Shown piece after piece: positions 56,296 through 64,000 of a stretch of 64,000 bases of DNA. The position numbers and the translations under genes are program-made. This DNA comes from Chiua virens. Its lineage: Eukaryota; Basidiomycota; Agaricomycetes; Boletales; Boletaceae. Numbering within the stretch: position 1 is the stretch's first letter; the number at the start of each line of letters is the position of its first letter. The stretch is taken from assembly GCA_019787685.1 (NCBI GenBank), contig JAHNUO010000007.1:558001-622000 (forward strand), in the 5' to 3' direction. The notes beneath the pieces were generated by a model, which saw only the letters and a list, made by a program, of their open reading frames with translations, was not told the origin of the DNA and searched no databases.

Positions 56296-59200
56296 TTAAA
56301 CATATACACCGGGAACTCTTATCACATTTTCGTGCATGGGATAACTCTCTTGGGGTTCGTTAGACAGCCGAGAAAATAATGTTGTGAGCCAATGAAGGAG
56401 ATAGCTGACTCCAGCAATACGAAATGATGGGACCTGATCAGCTCCTTCTCCCTCAGCTTCTATAACTTTTGTCTTTGGATCAGGCTGGAACCACCAGTAA
56501 TGACACCTGTCTCGAGTAGTCCAGATGCACAATGTAATCAAAAGAATTACCACGAGCATGAATGCTCCTGCGCCACTACGCCAAGTCATGTTGCCTGGAT
56601 AAAACCACTGAACTGAAAAGGCTGCGAAGAAGAGAATCATGCTGCACAATCATGATAAGCAAAATTTCTTGTCTACAACATCTGAGATACTCACCCCCAC
56701 ATGAGGAAAGAATGCGGTAGACTGTAAATGATGGCAAGATTCTCGAGGCCATGTTTGTTGTGCCATAATCCGCTCAGAAAATCCGCCTATTCCAAGTCAG
56801 AGATATTCCCCGCAATGGAAAGCTAGTATGATGGACTTACAGCTTCCTTTGGGGTAGTCCTTGCCCCCGTGCGGCTGTGGCCCATAAAGACCAAACCAAG
56901 GATAATGCTCGCCACGCTTGCTACTAATGACAAATAAGTAAGGTATTGCTGAGGTGAAGGGACTTCGCCCAACACTTGGAGAAACGAGACATTGGCGTTT
57001 AACAGGACGGTCGCCTGCCAGTGGACACAGGTCAATCACTTTGTTCAGGAATTGAGTGTGCACTCTGCTCACTAGCACACTAGTTTCTTTGAGTTCAGTA
57101 TTCAACTTGTCGACAAACTTGTTCCAGGTCTCTCCGTTCACGATGTCATCGACATAGATTTTGTGTAATTGCCGCACGTTATGCATGGGTGTCATGAATA
57201 ACAGCGGTGTGACTGTCGACATGAGTAGCGAAGGATGATACTGCCAACCATAGATGGTTTGGTCAAGATCGAGGCGGGCACAGTCTTCTCCGTGGAAGTG
57301 AAGGAAGTAGGTGTGATCTAAAATTGTGAATAGCAAGCCTGGAGTATATGTAACAAACGTACAGAACTCCCGCATGATTCGCCCTAAGGAGCATTAGTGA
57401 GCTTGCTGGAATACAGGGAATGAAGTCCAACGCACCTATGATGATCGCAAAATGTCCGTGTTTGTTTTTCTTCTCGACTGAGTAAGCGAGAGGTAAGTAG
57501 GCGCAATCGCTAAACAAAAAACACGTACGATTGATTTCTTTGATGAGATATAAGTGACTTTTCAGCTCCTCGGTATTTAGAGGAGAAGTTGACTTTCTCG
57601 AAGTCAGGTGATCTGTATTTTTAGCTGTTGGATACACGCACAAGGATAGTGACGAAGTGCTCACCACATATAGCATGAAGAATCATATTTTCAACCTCAT
57701 CTTTCAGTTCTTCAGTAATCTCACAGAAGTTGGGGTAGAGATTCCAGTGGCGCCTGTTATCGCCTCAGATTGCTGATGTATCGCACACATATGACTAACA
57801 AATGATAGTCAGTCAAGCTCACGGATATGTGCAGTTACGCCATGAAGGTACTGACATACACGACACACCAATATTGTTCGCGGATGGCCAGACCTGACGT
57901 ATTCAAAATTGACCGGTAAACCCCTACTGTCACAAAGGAGGCTTACCTTTGTGGGGAATCGAGAGGTTACCTCGACGACCCTTGAAAATGTCTGTCGCTT
58001 CCCATCCATTCAGCCAAAAGAGACTCCTGGTTCGTGGGTTTGCGAAGTAATAATGACAATCCACAACTATCCCATTGCTCCTAGGTTCTAAAACTAGCTG
58101 AACTTCGTCGATATTGAGTAATTCGGAGAGGTTTAACTTTCGGATCTCGGCTTGTAACTCAGAGAACAAGAATGTTCTGAAGTACTCGACATCTTCCTGG
58201 ATTTCAGCATTGCATATATTCACTTCTGTGAATGTTTTCTACGGATCCGCGTAAAACACAAGAATAGTGATACTGCTTCGATTCACTGACCGACTCGTCA
58301 TGCACAAAGTAAAGAGCGCCTTCTGGGTGTCGGCAAGCTGACCACCCTTCTGGGACAACCCTAGAAACACAAGTTAAACGAAAGAAACCTTTCTAGTGAT
58401 GAAACGAACGGCGTGTCGGGGTAGTCGAAAAACATAGCTTCGACCTCATGATTGTGCTCTGTTGGAGATCTGTGGTAACACCTGAGCTCTACACTCCGTC
58501 AAGCATTCCATACACTATACCTGGTCTTACGGTGCTCATACCGGAGTGCATCACTGACTGGCATCGGCAAGAAGCGACACCCCCCTTGACTTGCATCATC
58601 CGCAATCGCATTCGGCGCTGCAATAGTGTTTTGGAACGGGATAACGGCACTCAGCCTGAGTTCGCCCCTTCTTAAAGTAGTAGAAGACGAAGAAGCAAGG
58701 ATCGATACATCTTGGACGGAGGTCGGAATTGGAACATGATGTTTTCGATACGAGGCCCGTCCAGTTGAACATCCAGAACGATGAGAAGTTCGAGAGACAA
58801 TGGACTGCTGAGAAGAGGGCCTACTTGCCAGTGGCGATGGTTCCGCTGTGAAGGCAATCGCTCCATGGTGTGGGCTAGGGGGGAGAGATGAGTGGGTATG
58901 AATATCCGAGCTCGATGTAAGACTGCCTTGGAGGCCAAAGACGTTCGTGTTGGAATTTGTGCGAGAGATAGAGTCAGCCGCAGCACTAGATGCATTGCGA
59001 CTATTTGGATCGAGTTCGTCGGGAATTGAAGCTGAAGTCTCATCGGGGATCCATGGGGCATCCCGAGAATAGCGCCTTGCCGGAGCAAACGGGCTAAGAT
59101 GTCCTCCAGAAGGGCTTCTGTAGGGCAAATCCGTGTGGGATTGCCAACCACGGCCAAGAACATCAGAGGGCCCACTGGCAGGGGAAGGAACGTTCATGGG

Positions 59201-59407
59201 GTAGACGACGCGACCATCTCGAGTGGCCAATGAAGTCGTTGATCCATGACGCTGGTGGAGTGTTGGCTTTGAAGGGCGTTTCCATCGACGAAGGGATGAG
59301 AGGAATGCAAAAAGTCGATTGATGAGTCTATACGGCAACGAACCCTCCAATGATGCCAAGAATTTGATAAAACAATTTGACAGCTGCCTCAATGTTGCGA
59401 AAGACAT
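56296..59407 (-). CDS. WW-domain/transmembrane protein, tandem copy B
   Basis: Same layout as copy A. Start at 59407 (MSFATLRQLSNCFIKFLASL), then LPYRLINRLFAFLSSLRRW. The disordered region keeps VVYPMNVPSPASGPS and a tail RFLPMPVSDALRYEHRKTR. The WW motif is at 58320-58370. Then comes VNICNAEIQEDVEYFRTFLF and the WW-like CHYYFANPRTRSLFWLNGWE (57995-58060). The helical part reads GEDCARLDLDQTIYGWQYHP and HNVRQLHKIYVDDIVNGETW. The end is hydrophobic, IWTTRDRCHYWWFQPDPK and then HWLTTLFSRLSNEPQESY, stop at 56296. Copy B is closest to copy A in the C-terminal half. I saw no clear break. It is 333 bases from copy A. Confidence 0.7.
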
Positions 59408-60118
59408 AGGACCGAGCGTATAACGAGCCTGAGCAGTCAAAATAAGGGGGAAGGGAGGATGTGCGGGCCAACATGGGGTGATGCGACACGTTGTATCAAG
59501 ACATCGAGCCGGAACGCCGACCTTATCGTGAGTTGGCGGTATGGAATTACATACTCACTTCCTGTGTTGCTGTGTCTTCTGGAACATCTTCTGATAAGTT
59601 GTTCGAGAAGCGCACGTTTGAAACCGTTTGATCACATGATATAGACATCATTTGAACATTACCGCGTCAGCAGCGAAGATTGAACGAAACAATTTTGAAC
59701 GATTCTGTTCGAACATGCTAGATATATATTGGCAGTTGATGTGATGTGGAAGATTTCAAGCTCCTTGGATGAGAACAACCTTCGCAATTTGTAAGTCACT
59801 TTGTTTGTCAACAGCCTCGTGGCAGCCATACGGGCTGATATCCAAGTTGCGCAACTTGAGCATGTCACCATACTCCACAGGATGGCAACTAGTATGAACC
59901 AGATCTGTACTTGTAATACAAGTTTCTGCCGAGCCAACCACGGGTTTGCGCCTCATGGTAACTGAGGCGATGATCCTAATATGGATCCGCTGGCGGAACG
60001 TACACAGAGACATTGAAGAACACAAACGAGATAGCACTAGTATGTACCTCTAATATTTTAAGTGGCAAGTAGACAACATATAATTCGTTGCAATAATATC
60101 CAGCTCACAGCTATTGAC
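59408..60118. other. Intergenic, nothing recognised
   Basis: Promoter side of copy B and 3' flank of copy C; minus-strand frames at 59659-60037 show no conserved feature. Confidence 0.35.
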
Positions 60119-63100
60119 CTAATGCCCATCAGAATTCAATTGAGAGACATCACTTGGTAGTGCCATAATGGCATGAAGACCTGTCTCAATGATATTCTCT
60201 TCGGGAACTTGAAGAATTTTGGGCGCTGTCAGTTTTCGGATAACACGGAAAAAACCCAAACCCTTACCATTTTTCTCACTCTCAGGCACCATCTCAGGCT
60301 GTTCAGGATCCGGTTGAAACCACCAGAAATCGGACCGGACTCTCGTGGTCCAGATACACCCGGCGACCAACAGTGCTATAATGAGCATGAACGCTCCAAT
60401 ACAAGCGCGCGCAGTTGCATCACCTGAATAACACCATTCCACAGCAAAAGTTGTAATGAAAAGAACGATGCTCGGGGCAGAGGTCAGGACATTTTATCAT
60501 TTCCGCCTTAAAACATCTGGACACTCACCTCCACGCTAGCAATGCATTTGGGAGGCTATAGACAATGGCCAGAGTCTCGAGACCATGTCTTTCATGTTTT
60601 AGTCCGTGCAGAAATTTGGCCTATTATCGTCAGAGATCTTACACGTGTAAGGGAAACATAGTGAACTGACCGCTTCAAATGGTGTGCTTCTCACCCCATT
60701 GTGGGCATGCCCCATAAAGACTAAACTGAGAATGACGCTCGCCATGCTTGTTACTAGCGACATATAATCGAGTAATTGCTGGGGCGATGTCCCTGTGCCC
60801 AACTGTCTTGGAAGAAATCCGACGTAGGCATTCAAAAGCACAATTGCCTGGATTACTAGTTATTTCGTTCGTGGCAAGGGGATTTGTTATGCTTACTAGT
60901 ACGATAGTCCCTCGTAATTCTGAGCTCAGCTTCGTAACGAACATATTCCACTTATCCGCACTGACAACTTCATCGACAAAGATTTTGTGCAGCAACCAAA
61001 CTTTGTGCATGGGAGCCATGAATAACAATGGCGCGACTGCTGTCATGAATAGTGAGGGATGGTATCTCCATCCATGGATCGATTGATCATAATTGAGGCG
61101 TGCGCAATCTTCCCCATAAAAGTTGAGGAAGTAGCTGTTATCTGCGACCATGAATAGAAGTCCCTCGTGAATCAGACAATTGACGTACAGAATATGTGCA
61201 TGATCCGACCTGTAGCGTGCACTGCTAAGTTTCCAATGACAGCGACCCGATGATGTTTAACGCACCCACAACGATCGCGCAGTGTCCACGCTTTCCCAAT
61301 TTCTCGGCTGAGAAAACACGGAATAAGTAAATGTAGTTTTATATACTCCACGGAAGCGTACGAATAATTCGTTCGATCAGAGACAAGTGATGCTTTAACT
61401 CCTCGGGGTTGAGTGGACACGCAGACCTATTTGAGGTCAAATGATCTGTATCACTAACAATTAAGTTCACACACTGCAGCAGAGGCGAAGCACCCACCAC
61501 ATGTCGCATGAAGAATCATATCCACAACTTCATCTTTCAGTTCTTGAGTAATCTCGCAGAAGTTCGGGTAGAGATCCCAGTGGCTCCTGCGACTGTTTCA
61601 GACCATCCGTATATGTCATAACAGCTTATATGATATTAGTGCCTCATGTTCGCAAGTAGTTTACAACCCACGACTCACGTTTGTACCGAACCAATATTGT
61701 GCTTGAATTGCCAGTCCTGGTATTCAAAAAATTTAGTATGCCGACCACAGCTAGAAATCTGAAATTCACCTTTGTGCGGAACCGAAAGGCGACCTCGACA
61801 ATCCTTGAAGACCTCGTACGCCTCCCATTCATCCAGCCAGAAGAGACACCTGGTTCGCGGATTCACGAAATAATAACAACACATCGCACCTAGGTCGTCG
61901 ACCTTAGGTTCTAAAACTAGTTGAACCTGGTCGATATCAAGGGATTCGGAGAGGTTCCGGTTCTTGATTTCAGCTTGCAACTCGGTGAACAAGAAGATTC
62001 TGAAATATTCGATGTCCTCATGGATCTCGGGATCACATATATCCACTTCCGTAAACGTTTTCTATGGACTCGCATGAGATAAGGCAATAACATCATAATA
62101 CTGCTTTAATTCACTCACTGACTGGTCATGCACAAAGTAAAGAGCACCTTCTGGGTGCCGGTACGCCGTCCAACCCTCCGGGACCTCTCTGGAAACGGAA
62201 ATTGTAGGTGATAGATCAACTTCTCCCACAGTAATGTGACGAACGGTGTTTCAGGGTATTGGTACAACATGGCCGCAATCATGTAATTATCCCCCCAAGG
62301 AGGTCTATGATATCACAAGAATTAAGTTAGGTTCCATCTGTCAACAAGGCATGAACCGCACCTTATCTTGCGCTTATCGTACCTGAGTACACCGTTGACT
62401 GACATGGGGAAAAAACGACATCCATCATAGCGCTGTACCCCATGAGTCTCCGAATCATTCGCATTCGGTTGAGTAATATGTCCCAGGGCAGCAACGTCAT
62501 CTAGTTCGCCGTTTTCAGTCGCTAATGATTAATTAAGCAGGTTCCATCCACCTTGTGCGGAAGCTGAAGTGGGTTGCATACCATGCTCTCGATGAGATGC
62601 CCGGCCAATTGAATCTCCGGAGTCATCAGACACTGGAGCCAGAGACCAGGAAGGAGGTCCACTCGTCAATGAGGACGTTTCCGCTGTAAAATCGACTAAT
62701 GGATCGTGTGGGCAGGGGGTTGAAGAAAGTACCTACGAATATCCGAGTTCGGAGCGGGATTGCCTTGACAACTGTGCACTGTTGCACTGGAATCTGTCCA
62801 TGGGGTGGGGTCGGGGTCGGTTTCAGGTGCGTTGTACCTGCTTGTGGAGGGTTCGTCTTGAAGTGAGGGAGTCTGGGCCCATGTGATGGAAGGACGCGAA
62901 TAGCGCCTGGCTGGGTCGGGAATATATGAGGCAGGGACCGCAGGGTCACTAGTCAGACCTGAGGCTGCTGCATTTCCAGTGGCATAACTTCGCGAGTCCA
63001 CAGGAGACTGTTGGTCATGATCATGAGTGTGTCTCGGAGAGGGAACGCTCATGGTGCAGACGACATTGTTCGAAGTGGCGGACTGGGCAGGTGTTCTTTG

Positions 63101-63292
63101 ACGAAGTTGGCGTGGGCATCGCTTTCGTGGATTGAAAATGCACAACCACCGAAGGAGGCGGGAGAAAAATGCAACCAACCGCTTGAGCAACCTCCTAGTA
63201 AGCGGTGACTTCAAGTTGAACCTACCGACGGATGCCAAAATTTTTAGCAAACGGCTCAGCAATTGAGCCAATAGTTGTCCTGGCGTCGACAT
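60119..63292 (-). CDS. WW-domain/transmembrane protein, tandem copy C (diverged, probably broken)
   Basis: Start at 63292 (MSTPGQLLAQLLSRLLKILA), with LLKRLVAFFSRLLRW instead of the LINRFLAFLSSLRRW of copy A. The disordered region is shorter, and its frame is interrupted near 62696: the first frame stops after QPPAHTIH while FTAETSSLTSG and SIGRASHREHG continue in another frame and reach a stop. Downstream blocks are better preserved: VDICDPEIHEDIEYFRIFLF, the WW-like CCYYFVNPRTRCLFWLDEWE (61820-61880), GEDCARLNYDQSIHGWRYHP, HKVWLLHKIFVDEVVSADKW. The C-terminal membrane part (AFMLIIALLVAGCIWTTRVR) keeps the tail DFWWFQPDPEQPE but its membrane-flanking loops differ most from A and B. Stop at 60119. 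Its first WW segment is at about 62120-62190. Least conserved copy, so perhaps decaying or functionally separated. Confidence 0.62.
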
Positions 63293-64000
63293 TGGTAGGC
63301 TAGTAACAGCCTGAGCGAGCGGGAAATGAAACTGAATGACTTCCGATGGACAAGTAGTTTATAACTTGAAACACCCGTGCCACAATTGAGAGTGGGGTCA
63401 ACAGTGCCGTCACTGACGCTAGGCTAGTGCAATTGACACTGTACCAGAATGCAGCGCGACACGTTCCATCAAACGAGTTGTGAGCGCCAATAAGAAAAAG
63501 TGCCAACGTTTCTCATTGGCATCACCGGGTCCAGGATCCGCGCAGTTCCAGGACGAAGCAGTGATTAATTGCCAATTCAATTCCCCAGTGGATCGGAAGT
63601 ACTGCGTGTGCCTCCAGTAACAGGAAGAACGGCCCGGAATCCTGAACGTCCTAGTTCTGCGTTTCATACATTAACAGGCAATTGCACGATACCCTTCAAG
63701 TTCAAGTTATCATTGAATAGCCTTGCGACCCGGATCTGCCACTGGCTCAGAAAAGCGAGACTTGCCAATGGCCAAGGTCCCAAGGAGTCCAAACATTTGC
63801 ATGCGCCACTACAAGCCGGTAGCACATGTGGAAGGCCCTTGTAGCACACTGGCAGGGCCGCCCTATTATCCAAGCACGCATTGTGAGCGGCATCATAAAA
63901 ATGCGGAAAGCACGAGTGACGATACAGGAACTTCCTGTGCACAACAGCCTCTCGGAGGCGTGCCAGTGGAGCCACAACACCGCTGGAGGCAGTTGGAGAA
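63293..64000. other. Upstream region of copy C, nothing recognised
   Basis: Overlapping frames at 63300-63980 on both strands are not recognisable. Confidence 0.35.

Noticed and set aside
52790..63292. Treating each large open frame in the WW array as a separate gene
   Set aside because: The order of blocks repeats three times with the same strand and intron-like breaks, so they are exons of three genes, not many small ones.
63300..63980. Cysteine/histidine-containing minus-strand frames at the window end
   Set aside because: No consistent domain spacing and overlapping frames on the other strand; not supportable as a gene.
1..64000. CRISPR arrays, bacterial operons, riboswitches or rRNA operons
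   Set aside because: None seen; the window is typical fungal nuclear DNA with spliceosomal introns.

Overview
The window is nuclear DNA of a filamentous basidiomycete, very probably an Agaricomycete. The evidence is direct: genes are split by many short introns (mostly 45-60 bases, GT-AG), and the families include a heme-thiolate unspecific peroxygenase, a Kre9-like secreted protein, a DUF3455 protein, HET and metacaspase genes and a lineage-specific WW-domain membrane family, all typical of mushroom-forming fungi. I saw no bacterial, viral or organellar segment.

Layout. 0-5 kb: 3' end of a SANT-domain corepressor gene (Snt1-like), the ribosome-recycling ATPase RLI1/ABCE1, and a small cysteine-rich secreted protein. 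5-9 kb: a zinc alcohol/formaldehyde dehydrogenase and, just upstream of it, a near-perfect 671-bp inverted-repeat element. 9-15 kb: an unidentified minus-strand gene, RPA subunit 3, and, convergent with it, a CUE-domain ASCC2/Cue3 homologue. 16-19 kb: a Kre9-like secreted protein and an unspecific peroxygenase. 20-25 kb: a possible cell-death/allorecognition neighbourhood made of a metacaspase, a gene of a family I do not recognise by name, and a HET-domain gene. 25.8-30 kb: a decayed partial copy of the ASCC2 gene, a dienelactone hydrolase, and a divergently transcribed secreted aspartic protease. 30.6-38.4 kb: an SH3-PX-BAR sorting nexin, two tandem aldo-keto reductases and an Old Yellow Enzyme. 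38.5-43 kb: a LINE remnant, a second metacaspase and a broken DUF3455 gene. 43.7-52.4 kb: LSG1, TFIIE-alpha, an NmrA-like protein and an LRR protein. 52.8-63.3 kb: three tandem copies of a WW-domain/transmembrane gene.

Housekeeping genes (RLI1, RFA3, CUE3, LSG1, TFA1, sorting nexin) alternate with fast-evolving accessory genes. RLI1, CUE3 and LSG1 all act on ribosomes (recycling, collided-ribosome rescue, 60S maturation), but spacing and strand do not suggest co-regulation. Two reductase types (AKR, AKR, OYE) sit side by side on one strand and could form a carbonyl/enone detoxification set.

A recurring feature is single-base breaks in otherwise well-conserved reading frames (RLI1, ASCC2, Kre9-like, both metacaspases, HET, aspartic protease). 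RLI1 is essential in fungi, so at least some of these are probably assembly indels; the gene models below follow the conserved protein and state where the frame breaks.
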